Assembly: GCF_000258515.1 (NCBI RefSeq)
Contig: NZ_AJLF01000001.1
Span: 868,001-932,000 of the forward strand
Reading direction: 5' to 3'
Source: Thermococcus zilligii AN1
GTDB lineage: Archaea; Methanobacteriota_B; Thermococci; Thermococcales; Thermococcaceae
Length of the DNA: 64,000 bases
Part shown: one piece after another, positions 1 through 8,825 of the stretch
Numbering within the stretch: position 1 is the stretch's first letter
Layout: each line of letters starts with the position of its first letter
The notes under the pieces: generated by a model
The model's database searches: none
Seen by the model: only the letters and a program-made list of their open reading frames with translations
What the model was told of the DNA's origin: nothing
Program-made: the position numbers and the translations under genes

Positions 1-1
1 C

Positions 2-172
2 GAAGTCGAGTTCCTCTGCGACCGCGTTGCCCTGATAAACCAGGGGAGGATAATCGAGAGCGGGACTCCGGCCGAGCTGAAGGAGAAATACCGTGCGGAG
101 AACCTCGAGGAGGTCTTTATGAAGGCCGTGGGCTTTGAAGCTAATGAGCCGGTGGGAGGGGAGGGGTCATGA
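2..172 (+). CDS. ABC transporter ATP-binding protein, C-terminal end (partial at window edge)
   Basis: Only the last 56 codons are inside the window. The reading frame starts with EVEFLCDRVALINQGRI, the usual segment after the H-loop of an ABC ATPase, followed by a short tail (SGTPAELKEKY) typical of the CcmA/NatA drug- and sodium-export ATPases. The stop overlaps the next start (ATGA at 169-172), so ATPase and permease are translationally coupled. The substrate cannot be told. The partner permease is broken about 350 bases downstream, so this ATPase may be an orphan. Confidence 0.8.
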   Translation, partial: EVEFLCDRVALINQGRIIESGTPAELKEKYRAENLEEVFMKAVGFEANEPVGGEGS

Positions 173-528
173 GCGACTTCTGGGTGCTGCTTAAAAAGGA
201 GCTGATGAACCTTCTGAGGGACAAAAAACTCCTCTTCGGGCTTGTAATAGTGCCCCTGATAATCTATCCCGCCATGGGAAAGATGATGCAGGTTGGCGTT
301 GAGAAGGCCCAGGGACAGACGCAGGTTGTCATCGTCAACTTCGACGAAGGGAGGTACGGGGAAGTGCTCATCAAGGCCCTTAACGCCACTCCCAACGTCA
401 CCGTGGCCCTTGTGGAAGCGCCCTCGCTTTATGATGCCTTAAAGCTGGCCAGGGAAGAAAAGCGGAACGTCCTCGTCGTGATCCCGGCCAACTTCAGCGA
501 GAGCATAGAGTCAAACAGAGTGGCGTAG
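169..528 (+). pseudogene. ABC-2 type (NatB-like) permease, truncated after about 115 codons
   Basis: The 119-residue product begins like a NatB/ABC-2 permease: a short cytoplasmic start (MSDFWVLLKKELMNLLRDKK), one membrane helix (residues 22-36, LFGLVIVPLIIYPAM), then the first part of an extracytoplasmic domain. Such permeases are normally near 380-400 residues with five or more further helices, all missing here. The frame ends at 528, just after the sequence switches to the opposite-strand MATE gene at about 520-527. It overlaps the preceding ATPase stop by four bases. I read it as a gene broken by rearrangement and not as a functional short protein. Confidence 0.75.
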
Positions 529-1361
529 GCTATGCTCTCTATCCTCAGGCCGATCTGGTGGGCGCTGAGGGCAACGTCTCCGAAGCGGGTGACTATGCTC
601 ATGTAGAGGAAGTTGTAGAAGCTGAAGAGGGCACGCTCCACGAAGGCGGGGACGCCTATCCTGAGTATCCTCCTGACCATTTCCGCTTCAAACCTCCAGC
701 TCGGCTTAAAGCGGAGAACGAGCCTTCCGCTGAGGAGGAGGTACGCCCCGGCCAGGAAGGAGAACGTTATTCCTATGCCAGAAGCCCAGGCCGCGCCGAC
801 GGGGCCCATTCTGGGGAAGCCGAGCTTCCCGTAGATGAGCAGGTAATCAAAGGCTGCGTTGATGACGTTCATCGCTACGTCAAGCTTCATCGGTGTTCTG
901 GTGTCCCCCGCACCCCTCAGAGCCGAAAACATTGCAAAACCCACGAATTGGACCGGGTAGAACAGGAAGGTAACCCTGAGGTATGAATATGCCAGGTTCA
1001 GCAGCTCGCCTTCGGCGCCCATTATCCTGAGCATGTCGTCGCCGAAGAACCAGCCGAAGAGGAAAACCGGGATGCCGAGGAGGAATGAGAGGTAGATGCT
1101 CTGCTCCAGGACGAGCTCCGCTCCCTCGACATCCTCCGCCCCAACGAACCTGGCAACGAGGGCAAGGGTTCCAATAGATACCACCATCATTATAGGAAAC
1201 ATGAACCAGCTGACCTGGCCGCCGAGGCCAACGGCGGCAACGGCCAGGGAGCTGACGTGGCCGACCATGAGAGTGTCCACTAAGTTGAGAAGCGTTTGAG
1301 AGATGTTCCCTATTATAGCTGGCCATGCCAGTGACCAGAGCTTCTGTCTTAGCTCGTCCAT
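429..1361 (-). pseudogene. MATE family efflux transporter, C-terminally truncated
   Basis: A MATE (NorM/DinF-like) drug or cation antiporter that opens MDELRQKLWSLAWPAIIGNI and keeps the diagnostic blocks (LRGAGDTRTPM; AHQIGLRIESIAY). Full MATE proteins have 12 helices and about 450 residues. Here homology stops after about 280 residues at ESIAY, and the last 30 or so residues are antisense reading of the truncated ABC permease. Start: ATG at 1361 behind GAGTGATC, preferred to the GTG nine bases upstream. A TATA-like CTTAAATATTAG lies at about 1411-1421. About the last four helices are lost, so transport is unlikely. Confidence 0.8.
499..539. repeat. 10-bp perfect inverted repeat at a rearrangement junction
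   Basis: GAGAGCATAG (499-508) is repeated as its exact reverse complement CTATGCTCTC (530-539), with 21 bases between. The left arm lies in the truncated ABC permease and the right arm in the truncated MATE gene on the other strand. The join between the two genes falls inside the spacer, near 520-527. This is the pattern expected from recombination or template switching between short inverted repeats, either in the genome or during library amplification. Confidence 0.7.
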
Positions 1362-1468
1362 GGCGATCACTCAACCTGTCAGACCACAATCTAAACGGTA
1401 AAAAAGCGGTCTAATATTTAAGGGTTTCTTTCCTTGAAAACAGGGAAAGAGAAGGAAACAAAAGGGGC

Positions 1469-1882
1469 TCACTCGCCGCCCCTGAGCTTCATGATCTTTA
1501 TCCTGCCGAGGGTTTCCCAGTACTCAACGGTCATGCCCTCTGCGAGCTGGCCCTTGATCTCGTCCTCGACCCCGGTTTCAATCGGGACGTCGAAGGTCTG
1601 GTATGTCTCCATGTCCATGAGCTGAACGGTGTCCGGGGTTATGGCGATTATCTGGCCGACCCTCTTGTCAATGATCGGAACCTCAACCTCGGCGCTGGTC
1701 GGCTTGATTATGCTCCTGACCTTCTTGTCAAAGACCCCAACGGCCTCGATCCTCGCCTTGGCGGAACCGTGCTTTCCAGGCGAGGAAACCGAGATGTCCG
1801 CTATCCTGCAGGGTTCCCCGTCGATAAGGATGTACCTCCCGGGCTTGAGCTTGCTGACCTGAACCTTTGTCTTGTCTCCCAT
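1469..1882 (-). CDS. eif5A: translation initiation factor 5A (aIF5A)
   Basis: A 137-residue archaeal IF5A that relieves ribosome stalling and aids peptide-bond formation. The N-terminal SH3-like domain carries the loop [10 protein letters not shown], in which K37 is the hypusine or deoxyhypusine site. The C-terminal OB domain follows from about residue 72 ([15 protein letters not shown]). Length is normal for the family. The ATG at 1882 has a strong ribosome site (GGAGGTATGAGAG). It is transcribed alone, convergent with nothing, and lies downstream of the MATE promoter on the same strand. Confidence 0.97.
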   Translation of the reverse strand: MGDKTKVQVSKLKPGRYILIDGEPCRIADISVSSPGKHGSAKARIEAVGVFDKKVRSIIKPTSAEVEVPIIDKRVGQIIAITPDTVQLMDMETYQTFDVPIETGVEDEIKGQLAEGMTVEYWETLGRIKIMKLRGGE

Positions 1883-1947
1883 CTCTCATACCTCCTAAAG
1901 CGTTCTACACGAAATCAAGAGGGGCGTTTAAAAAATTTTTGAAAATG

Positions 1948-3420
1948 CTACCTGCCCCTGGCCGAGGTCAGGAGGTAACCGTTAAACAGGAGGGGAGCCA
2001 GGAGCAGGAGGCCCACGAGAAGACCCAGCCTCAGATAAGTTCCTCCCAGTTTGAGCAGATATGCCACCCCTAAAACGCCCAGGAGCAGGAAAACTGCAAT
2101 TCCGGGTATTACTGCCGTCCTGTTTACGGGAGCGATGCCCCTGAGTAGCGGGAAGGCTTCGAGCACAGCCATAAACGCCACGAAGCCAATTAAAGACGCC
2201 GTCAGCATTATCCTGACACCCTCGATTACCATGATGCCACCCAGAACTGCCATAGTCAAACCCACAAACAGTATTCCCTGAGTCCTCCTTGTCTGGAAGA
2301 CCTCTCCAGATATCTGGCCCCCGATCTCAACAAGAACCACCAAACTCGTAAAGCCCGCCAGGAAGAGAGAGCCCATGAGGAGAGCTATGACCAGCCCCCC
2401 ACCGGGGACCTCACTGTCCCTGATCACCGTGGGAATCAGGTAAAAAGTCTCCACCGCCGTTATCGGGTTCTGAAGACTGTCCTTTGAGTACACCTCTATC
2501 CTGTTGAAGTTGTTGAGGGTCTTATTAACTTCCCTGATCGCCATCTGAACTTCTGCGGCCTTTCCCATAGCTTCCTCGGGGGTATAATTGGGGTTTAGGA
2601 ATATCTCACCCAGTTCATTGTGAAGCTCATTGTACCGGGCCTGGGCGTTTTCGTGGCCCTGGTACGCAACCCCTATAGAGTAAACAGTGGTCATGGCAGC
2701 AGAAAAGCTCAGAAAGACCTGAAGGAGAACAACGAAAGCGAGGATTCTCTTAATGTTTATCCCCTCAGGGAGGAAGCTTCCCAGGACGTAGTAAACCCCG
2801 GCACCAAGGCCAAGGGCAAGAATAACCGCTAAGCCCATGAGAACGAGACCGTTTAAGTCCAGACCGGACGAAAGCGAAAACACAGACTGCCTGTAGAAAT
2901 TCAGGTAGTCAGCGGCTCTTGGGCTTGTGACAAAGCTGTAAACCTTACTTCTGAGGAGTAACGTGGCCAGGGGGGTGAAAACTACAAGGAGAACTGCCAT
3001 AGCCCCCAGGAACTCGACACTTCTCCCCCTTAGGATCGCGAGCAGGATAATTATCAAAACGATAACCCCCGCCATGATTGGAAGTAAAAGGTTATCAGAG
3101 AGATCGAATATCGGCAGGATAGCCCTGGCAGAGTAGTAAAGAACCACGCCTCCCGAAAGCATCAGGAACATCAGGAGTACGAGCGTTAGGGCAGGCAATT
3201 TTGAGACCTTGAACATGAACTCGTGGGCGAGATAGCGTGTAGTCCTAGTTGTGTTGATCTCCCCGTGGATAAGCAGCAACCCAAGACCGAGCACGATCAG
3301 GGAAACCAAAAACCCCTTAAGACCAAAGATTATGTAGTATTTCGGCATCAGCAGGAAGTTCCATATTCCGAGGATGTATCCCGTTATCAGCAGCGCCACC
3401 AGGGCTGACATCTTCCGCAT
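1948..3420 (-). CDS. polytopic membrane protein, possibly NSS/SNF-like transporter
   Basis: A 490-residue protein with about 11-12 hydrophobic segments. It starts MRKMSALVALLITGYILG at ATG 3420, behind GAGGTGAT. A much longer open frame exists upstream but would run antisense through the phosphoesterase gene, so I reject it. A soluble, coil-prone loop lies near residues 275-340. The segment SLFLAGFTSLVVLVEIGGQI resembles helix 8 of neurotransmitter:sodium symporters, and a long unwound-looking helix 1 is possible. A Na+-coupled transporter is therefore a reasonable but unproven guess. The promoter region is shared head-to-head with the phosphoesterase at 3530. Confidence 0.6.
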   Translation of the reverse strand: MRKMSALVALLITGYILGIWNFLLMPKYYIIFGLKGFLVSLIVLGLGLLLIHGEINTTRTTRYLAHEFMFKVSKLPALTLVLLMFLMLSGGVVLYYSARAILPIFDLSDNLLLPIMAGVIVLIIILLAILRGRSVEFLGAMAVLLVVFTPLATLLLRSKVYSFVTSPRAADYLNFYRQSVFSLSSGLDLNGLVLMGLAVILALGLGAGVYYVLGSFLPEGINIKRILAFVVLLQVFLSFSAAMTTVYSIGVAYQGHENAQARYNELHNELGEIFLNPNYTPEEAMGKAAEVQMAIREVNKTLNNFNRIEVYSKDSLQNPITAVETFYLIPTVIRDSEVPGGGLVIALLMGSLFLAGFTSLVVLVEIGGQISGEVFQTRRTQGILFVGLTMAVLGGIMVIEGVRIMLTASLIGFVAFMAVLEAFPLLRGIAPVNRTAVIPGIAVFLLLGVLGVAYLLKLGGTYLRLGLLVGLLLLAPLLFNGYLLTSARGR

Positions 3421-3529
3421 TCTAATCACCTCACTCGATTTGCATCGCGGTAGACAGGTTTGATTTAAAAATATAAAAACGTTATGGGCTTTTTGTGTTT
3501 GGGAACACAAACTCCCGGGGTGGGGCCGG

Positions 3530-4183
3530 ATGGAGATCATTGGGGTAAGTGATATCCACGGAAAAATCGAGAAGGTGAGGGCGCTGGCTGATGAAGTAAC
3601 GGGGAGGGAAAACACCCCCGACCTCATTATGGTCGCCGGGGACATAACGAACTTTGGAACAGGGAAAGAGGCCAGAAAAATTCTAGAACCGCTCCTGGAT
3701 CTTGGTATAACAGTTCTGGCTGTTTTTGGCAACTGTGATGGGAGGGATGTTCCGGAACTGCTGGATGAGCTCGGAATAGGGGCACACAACAGAAGGGTGG
3801 AGGTCGGGGGACTGGGCATCGTTGGAGTGGGCGGTTCCAACATAACTCCCTTCAACACGGTGTGGGAGCTCAGCGAGGGGGAAATAGAGAAAATCCTCGG
3901 GCAGAACTATAGGAGCGGAGACCTGATACTCAGCCACGTTCCGCCGTACAACACCAAAGTGGACAGAACTCATTCTAACCTGCACGTCGGTAGCAAAGCC
4001 CTCCGGAGGTTTATAGAGGACAGAAAGCCGCCCCTCGTGCTGACGGGGCACATTCACGAGGCAAGGGCGATAGACCAGATCGGAGAGACCCTGATAGTCA
4101 ACCCGGGGCCCCTCTTCAAGGGCTACTACGCTGAAATAAGGATAGAAAATGGAAAAGCCTCAGCCGAGCTGAAGAGGCTCTGA
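3530..4183 (+). CDS. calcineurin-like metallophosphoesterase
   Basis: A 217-residue metal-dependent phosphoesterase of the YfcE/Ser-Thr phosphatase superfamily. All five metal-binding blocks are present in order: D8-I-H10, G-D38, G-N68-C-D70, H136 (SHVPP) and G-H174-I-H176. The substrate is not predictable; relatives hydrolyse phosphodiesters or 2',3'-cyclic nucleotides. It is transcribed away from the membrane protein gene, with a 109-base divergent spacer, and ends eight bases before the convergent aldolase gene. Confidence 0.9.
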   Translation: MEIIGVSDIHGKIEKVRALADEVTGRENTPDLIMVAGDITNFGTGKEARKILEPLLDLGITVLAVFGNCDGRDVPELLDELGIGAHNRRVEVGGLGIVGVGGSNITPFNTVWELSEGEIEKILGQNYRSGDLILSHVPPYNTKVDRTHSNLHVGSKALRRFIEDRKPPLVLTGHIHEARAIDQIGETLIVNPGPLFKGYYAEIRIENGKASAELKRL

Positions 4184-4190
4184 CAAAGAG

Positions 4191-5036
4191 TCAAAGGAGC
4201 CCCTCTGCCTTTGCCGCCTCCTCCGGATCTTCGTTCCTGTGGACAACCCTGAGGAGGGCCCTTATCATGGGCTCGGGGTTCTCGCGCTGGAAGATGTTCC
4301 TTCCGACTACCGCTCCAGCCCCGCCTGCCTCTATGACCTCCCAGACGAGCTTGAGGAAGTCAACCGGGCTGTCGGTCTTCGCTCCACCGCTGAGGAGGAC
4401 GGGAACGCCAGCGGCGGCATCAACGACCTTCGCGAAGGTCTCCTTAGAGCCAGTCCAGTAGGTCTTTATCATATCCGCACCGGTTTCAACAGCTGCCCTC
4501 GCCCCGTACATCACAACGCGGTAGTCCTCTTTGCTGCCGTACTTCTCGTTTATGTAGGGCCCCCTCGGGTAGGCGAACTGGACAACGGGGAAGCCCAAAT
4601 CATGGGCGTAGCTCGCTATCTCGGCGAACTGGCGCATCATGACGTCTTCCTGAGGTGAGCCCCAGTAGACGGTAGCCGCTATCGCATCCGCGCCGAGCTT
4701 TATAGCATCTTCAACGAAGCCCAGCTGGCTCTGGAGGAGTTGCTCGTCCTTCGGCCTGAGCTCGGTCTTGCTCGTGAGCTTTATCATGAGCCCGGTATCC
4801 GGCTTGAGCTCGTCGACGGCAAGCCTCGCAACTCCTGGAAGCACCATAACGCCGTCTATGCCTGCCCTTACGACCTTCCTCACGATTATCCTCGGGTCAA
4901 CGTGCTCCCAGACGGGTTCGAAATCAGCCGGGCCGTGCTCAAAGCCGTGGTCCATCGCGAATATCAGGGCCCTTCCATCCCTGCGGAAGAACCTCTTCAG
5001 TCTCCTCCTGATGCCAACGCTCTGGTACGCGTCCAT
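4191..5036 (-). CDS. fba: class I fructose-1,6-bisphosphate aldolase, archaeal (DhnA) type
   Basis: An archaeal class I aldolase of about 281 residues (TIM barrel). It cleaves or forms fructose-1,6-bisphosphate in the modified Embden-Meyerhof and gluconeogenic routes. The Schiff-base lysine is in DMIKTYWTG (K191 from this start). [11 protein letters not shown] near residue 28 is the phosphate and early barrel motif. I take ATG 5036 as the start because GGTGAC precedes it and relatives begin MEAYQ; a GTG at 5045 is in frame. An AT-rich TTAAATATACC/CTTAAATTTT stretch just upstream supplies the TATA box. No palindromic Thermococcales glycolytic motif (TATCAC-N5-GTGATA) was seen. Confidence 0.95.
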   Translation of the reverse strand: MDAYQSVGIRRRLKRFFRRDGRALIFAMDHGFEHGPADFEPVWEHVDPRIIVRKVVRAGIDGVMVLPGVARLAVDELKPDTGLMIKLTSKTELRPKDEQLLQSQLGFVEDAIKLGADAIAATVYWGSPQEDVMMRQFAEIASYAHDLGFPVVQFAYPRGPYINEKYGSKEDYRVVMYGARAAVETGADMIKTYWTGSKETFAKVVDAAAGVPVLLSGGAKTDSPVDFLKLVWEVIEAGGAGAVVGRNIFQRENPEPMIRALLRVVHRNEDPEEAAKAEGLL

Positions 5037-5099
5037 ACTAGTCACCGTGGGTGGTATATTTAAGAAAATTTAAGGTTTTTCCTCACCGCGGAACTGTTC

Positions 5100-5262
5100 C
5101 CACCTGAACTCTTAATCCCCACTCCCTCAGCTGCCGGCGAACCCCCGATGAGGCTATCCTCAGCGTCTTCGAAAGGCCCTCTCGAGCGGGGGAGATGAGG
5201 ATGGTGGGCCCGTAACCTTCCGCCCTTGGCGAGGAGTAGCTGAATCCTCACGGCTTACGGCG
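5100..5262. other. GC-rich structured intergenic region, possible small RNA
   Basis: Between the aldolase promoter and the NYN gene lies about 165 bases of GC-rich non-coding sequence with nested complementarity. CCCCCG (5142-5147) pairs with CGGGGG (5187-5192), and TGAGG/CCTCA (5149-5153/5158-5162) forms a short hairpin inside. On the minus strand, CCGCC and GGCGG arms near 5265 and 5220 enclose a GAGGA/TCCTC stem. Such two-hairpin layouts occur in archaeal H/ACA guide RNAs, but I see no clear kink-turn pair or ACA box. Strand and function are open. Confidence 0.3.
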
Positions 5263-5269
5263 GGAGGGA

Positions 5270-5770
5270 TCAGTCTTCTTTCCCTTCCTCTTCCGGCTTT
5301 TGTTGGGGCTCCATCTTAATGACGTAATCAGCAGCATTTTGAAGTGCCACAGAAAAGCCGGGCTCGACCCCTATGACAACGGTCTCTTTGCCCCTTCTTT
5401 TTGCCTCAATTATTATCGGAAGGAAGTCGGCGTCACGGGAGGCCAGGGCAATAACGTCGACATCGGAGTTGTATACCATCTCCATTGCCTCTATGGCCAC
5501 TCTCACGTCGGTGTCCCCCGCCACTATGACCGGCTCAAGCCCCTGGTTTACCACTGCCTCTATCAGCCCCTGGGGGGCGTACTGGTTGAGGATAACCTTG
5601 GCTACTCTAACGTTCCCTATCCTCCTGAGGGCGCTGAGGATGTCCTCGAGCTTTATGTTGAACTCCTTTCTGAGTATGTTGGGGCCATCAATGATGAGGC
5701 CTACCAGCTTCGATGGGCTCTCTTCCCTCTCCTCCTTTTTGCGAAGCATTGAAAAGAACTTCTCCTTCAT
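5270..5770 (-). CDS. NYN (PIN-like) domain protein, intact acidic site
   Basis: A 166-residue NYN/DUF88 (LabA-like) protein of the PIN nuclease superfamily, probably an RNA-directed nuclease. The predicted metal ligands are present: D28 and N31 in IIDGPN, D86 and D88 in GDTDV, and D113 and D115 in SRDADF. The N-terminal 20 residues are charged and probably flexible, as is the E/K-rich tail after residue 155. Its ATG overlaps the stop of the upstream paralogue (ATGA, 5767-5770), so the two are co-translated. The natural target RNA is unknown. Confidence 0.85.
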   Translation of the reverse strand: MKEKFFSMLRKKEEREESPSKLVGLIIDGPNILRKEFNIKLEDILSALRRIGNVRVAKVILNQYAPQGLIEAVVNQGLEPVIVAGDTDVRVAIEAMEMVYNSDVDVIALASRDADFLPIIIEAKRRGKETVVIGVEPGFSVALQNAADYVIKMEPQQKPEEEGKED

Positions 5771-6270
5771 TCCTCCCCACCGCCGAGGATTATCACGTAG
5801 TCCGCGGCGTGCTTCAAAGCCGCTGAAAACCCGGGTTCAACGCCTATGACGACTGTTTCCTTGCCCTTCTCTTTGGCCTTGAGGATAACGGGAAGAAACT
5901 CGGCGTTCCTTGTTGCCAGCGCTATAACGTCTATGTGCGGGTTGTATATTTCCTTCATGGCTTCTACAGCCAGCTTCACCCCGGTCTCTCCCGGGACTAC
6001 CACGGGTTCAAACCCCTGGTTTGAGACCGCCTCTATGAGCCCCTGGGGGGCGTACTGGTTGAGGATAACCCTGGCTACTCTAATATCGCCTATCTCGCTG
6101 AGCACCTCGACGATGTCTTCGAGCTTAACTCCCAGCTCTTTCCTCAGTATGTTGGGGCCGTCTATCAGGAGGGCGATTTTCTTTCCCCTCGAGACCTTTC
6201 GCTTCATCTGTCCAATTATCTCCATCCCGCTCTTTGTCACTGAAACTATCTTTTCCCAACCGCTGGGCAT
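5767..6270 (-). CDS. NYN domain paralogue with substituted acidic residues
   Basis: About 167 residues and closely similar to the next gene over its whole NYN domain (shared blocks LNQYAPQGLIEAV and GKETVVIGVEPGFS). Only the first aspartate is kept (IDGPN). The positions matching D86, D88, D113 and D115 of the neighbour read E, G, N and E (GETGV; TRNAEF), so metal catalysis is probably lost. Start: ATG 6270 behind GGCGGTG; an in-frame TTG at 6312 would add 14 residues. The pair looks like a tandem duplication in which one copy became a regulatory or structural partner. Confidence 0.75.
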   Translation of the reverse strand: MPSGWEKIVSVTKSGMEIIGQMKRKVSRGKKIALLIDGPNILRKELGVKLEDIVEVLSEIGDIRVARVILNQYAPQGLIEAVSNQGFEPVVVPGETGVKLAVEAMKEIYNPHIDVIALATRNAEFLPVILKAKEKGKETVVIGVEPGFSAALKHAADYVIILGGGEE

Positions 6271-6331
6271 CGCCGGCACCGCCGTAATGTTCAAACCATC
6301 GGGAGTAGTCAATAGGGGTTAAAAAAATTGC

Positions 6332-8767
6332 TCAGCGCAGAAGTCTCTTGTAGTAGTACCAGAGGCCCCGGATTATGTCGCGCACCTCGATCATTGTGAA
6401 GGTCTCCGTCCTGTCTATGAGCTTCGCGGTTTCTTCCCAGCTGTGGGCCTGGAGAACGCGGTATATCAAGAGCTTTATCTGCCTCTCATCGAGGTAGGGC
6501 TTCATCCACCCGTCGAGGAAGTAGAGCTTGACTATCGGCTTGACGACGTCTATGACCGTGTCATAGGTCAAAACCTTGCCCGTGAAAGCGTCCAGCCTCT
6601 TCTTCTGTATCTCCGTGAGGTGGATCGGGTAATCCACGGCCTCGCCGAAGGGCGTCTCGAAGAGCCAGCGCGCGATTTCCGGCTCAAGCTCGCGGTGCGT
6701 ATCACTTAACCACTCGGTAAACCTGATCCTGAACTCGTCGTTGGCCTGCTTTATGAGCCCCTTCGCCCTCTCGCTTGTTGCCTTGAGGACTATTGCCGTA
6801 AACTCGCCGCTGACAGGGTTTCTCGTGGGGCTGAGGTGCACAGTGGCAAAGCCGTTCCTGACCCAGAAGCGGGCAAGCTCCTCGCTGGCACCGAAGCCTG
6901 AACCAATCCAGTCGAGGCCCTTCTCGCGGGCTTCTTTCTCGAGGAGCTCTAAAGCCTTGCTCCCAAGCCCCATGTCCATGGCATCGGGGTGCGTCGCTAT
7001 TCTAACTATGCGGTAGCCCTCAAGCCTTGCGAACTCTTTCAGGTAGTGGTGCTTGACCATCATATCCGGAATTATGTTTCCGCGCGGCTTGTAGCCAGCG
7101 GCCATCTTCTCTATGACGTCCTTTGGTATGTTCCCTTCCTTGGCGATCTGTATCGCGGTCACTATCTTGCCGTTCTTGAGCCTCAAAACCCTCGCTTCGT
7201 GATGGGGTGCATCCGCCAGAAGCGCCACGTCGCTCGGCCTGTTGCGGTAGTGGGCTAAGATGTAAATTCCAATGAAGTGCCTCAGGTCATCCCTGTCGTT
7301 CTCAAACCAGTCGTCGAGATCCGGTTCCTCAAGGTACACCTCCCCCTTCTTTATCAGCTCGTAGTCCTCCTCCGTGAGCTCGACGGGTTCAGCGTCTAAG
7401 AGGAGAACATCGAAGAGCCACTTCTCGATGGGGTCGTGGTCGGCGTAGCGGATCGGCTCGTCCATGTGGAGCTCCTTAAAGTTCCGTTTCTCTCCAGCTT
7501 TCTTGAGGAACTTGACGGAGAAACCCCTTCCAGCGCCCTCGTAGCCGTGTATTGTCGAGGAGTAAACCACGCGGGGCTTGTTGAGGTATTTGTGGAGTAT
7601 CGGCACGTGGATTCCCGCCGCTTCGTCGAGGATGTAGAGGTCTGCGCTCTTCTTGTAGCCCTCCGTGGGGGGATAGTAGCGCAGGCTGATTTTCCTCGCG
7701 TAGAGCCCCTTTATGAGGCCTTCCTCCTCAACAGCGCGGGGCTTGAAGCCGAGCTTTTCAAGGGCCCTCCTGGCGAAGCGGAAAAGGGACTGGACGTTTT
7801 CAGGCTCGGGGGCGGTTACAATTATGCGCGTGCGCTTTTTCAGGGCAAGGGCCAGACCAACCGCCGCTATTCCAACGGAAACGCTTTTGCCCCTCCCCCT
7901 GTCGGCGGTAACGACAAGCATGCCCTCTTTCTCAACGAGCTCTTCAAAGGCCCTGAGAACTTCGACCTGCCCCTCCGTGAGGGCCATCTCGTAGAGCTCC
8001 CTGGGAAAGAGAGCCTCCTCCGGGATTGGAACCCCCTTCCTGCCCTCTATCTTCGCCTGGCTCTTGCTCTTATTTGGCTTCTTCCTTATCTTCCCTTCCT
8101 CGGTTACGATGTAAATCCCCTCGTGCTCCGTGAACTTCCTTATGAGCCTCCTGTTGAAGCGCTTCTTCACGTCGTCTATCGTGTAGGGCGGGGTTACCAG
8201 GCTCTTGTGGAAGCCCGTCCACATGTCCTTCCACTTCTTGAAAGGGTGAGCGAGAATGAATATCAGCCCCCCGCCCCTGACCGTCTCGATGATCCTGCCG
8301 AGGTCGTTGGGGGAATAGTCGTAGCTCATGTCTAAGATCAGAAGGTCGTAAGTCCTCCCGAGTATCTCGCGGGTGTGCTTGAAGGTAACCGCCTGAACGT
8401 TAACCTCAGAACCCGCTAAGACGTCGAAGTGCTTTCTAAAGGCCTCATAACGCTTCCTCCCGAAGGTTTCCTCGCCGAGGGCATCGGTAGCGTAGAGAAC
8501 CTCGATTTTATTCTCGCTCTCATCCCTGAGGCGCTTCTTAACCAGCTCATCCAAAATCCCGCTCAGAACCCTCGCCGAAGCACCGGCGAGAATTCCGGCC
8601 AGTTCCGCCTTTCTCTCGGTGTCACCTTCAATGACTATCATTCTCCTGTGGAAGTTCTCAAGGGCCTGAGCGAGGGCAGTCTCGGTGAGCTTGAGCATAC
8701 CGTCATTAACCTTCTCGCCTTTGGCGTAGTCTCTCACGTCCTTATCGAAGCGGACCTTAACGGTCAT
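6332..8767 (-). CDS. tmcA: tRNA(Met) cytidine acetyltransferase TmcA
   Basis: An 811-residue RNA cytidine acetyltransferase that makes N4-acetylcytidine using acetyl-CoA and ATP. In Thermococcales this modification is abundant in tRNA and rRNA and supports growth at high temperature. Order of domains: an N-terminal DUF1726-like domain (about 1-200), an RNA helicase-like ATPase with Walker A GRGKS (291-295) and Walker B DEAA (381-384), a GNAT domain near residue 600 (RIATHPDAMDMGLGSKA), and a C-terminal tRNA-binding tail. Length matches the family. It is divergent from the peptidase gene at 8890. Confidence 0.96.
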   Translation of the reverse strand: MTVKVRFDKDVRDYAKGEKVNDGMLKLTETALAQALENFHRRMIVIEGDTERKAELAGILAGASARVLSGILDELVKKRLRDESENKIEVLYATDALGEETFGRKRYEAFRKHFDVLAGSEVNVQAVTFKHTREILGRTYDLLILDMSYDYSPNDLGRIIETVRGGGLIFILAHPFKKWKDMWTGFHKSLVTPPYTIDDVKKRFNRRLIRKFTEHEGIYIVTEEGKIRKKPNKSKSQAKIEGRKGVPIPEEALFPRELYEMALTEGQVEVLRAFEELVEKEGMLVVTADRGRGKSVSVGIAAVGLALALKKRTRIIVTAPEPENVQSLFRFARRALEKLGFKPRAVEEEGLIKGLYARKISLRYYPPTEGYKKSADLYILDEAAGIHVPILHKYLNKPRVVYSSTIHGYEGAGRGFSVKFLKKAGEKRNFKELHMDEPIRYADHDPIEKWLFDVLLLDAEPVELTEEDYELIKKGEVYLEEPDLDDWFENDRDDLRHFIGIYILAHYRNRPSDVALLADAPHHEARVLRLKNGKIVTAIQIAKEGNIPKDVIEKMAAGYKPRGNIIPDMMVKHHYLKEFARLEGYRIVRIATHPDAMDMGLGSKALELLEKEAREKGLDWIGSGFGASEELARFWVRNGFATVHLSPTRNPVSGEFTAIVLKATSERAKGLIKQANDEFRIRFTEWLSDTHRELEPEIARWLFETPFGEAVDYPIHLTEIQKKRLDAFTGKVLTYDTVIDVVKPIVKLYFLDGWMKPYLDERQIKLLIYRVLQAHSWEETAKLIDRTETFTMIEVRDIIRGLWYYYKRLLR

Positions 8768-8825
8768 AGCGACCCCCCAGGTAGAAGGTGAGAAAGGGAT
8801 TTAAAAAGGTTGGGCGGCAGTCATC

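Noticed and set aside
558-986. 142-codon open frame on the plus strand
   Set aside because: Antisense to the MATE gene; Glu-rich shadow translation.
3421-3858. 146-codon N-terminal extension of the membrane protein at 1948-3420
   Set aside because: It would run antisense through the metallophosphoesterase gene, is Ser/Pro-rich, and has no ribosome site, while ATG 3420 has a good one.
5037-5090. Thermococcales glycolytic motif (TATCAC-N5-GTGATA) at the aldolase promoter
   Set aside because: Looked for because such genes can be in the Tgr regulon, but no such palindrome is present.
6000-6025. tRNA T-arm-like sequence GGTTCAAACCC
   Set aside because: It is part of the NYN coding sequence; no acceptor stem or anticodon arm can be built around it.
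7436-8335. 299-codon open frame on the plus strand
   Set aside because: Antisense shadow of tmcA; no ribosome site and no recognisable domain.
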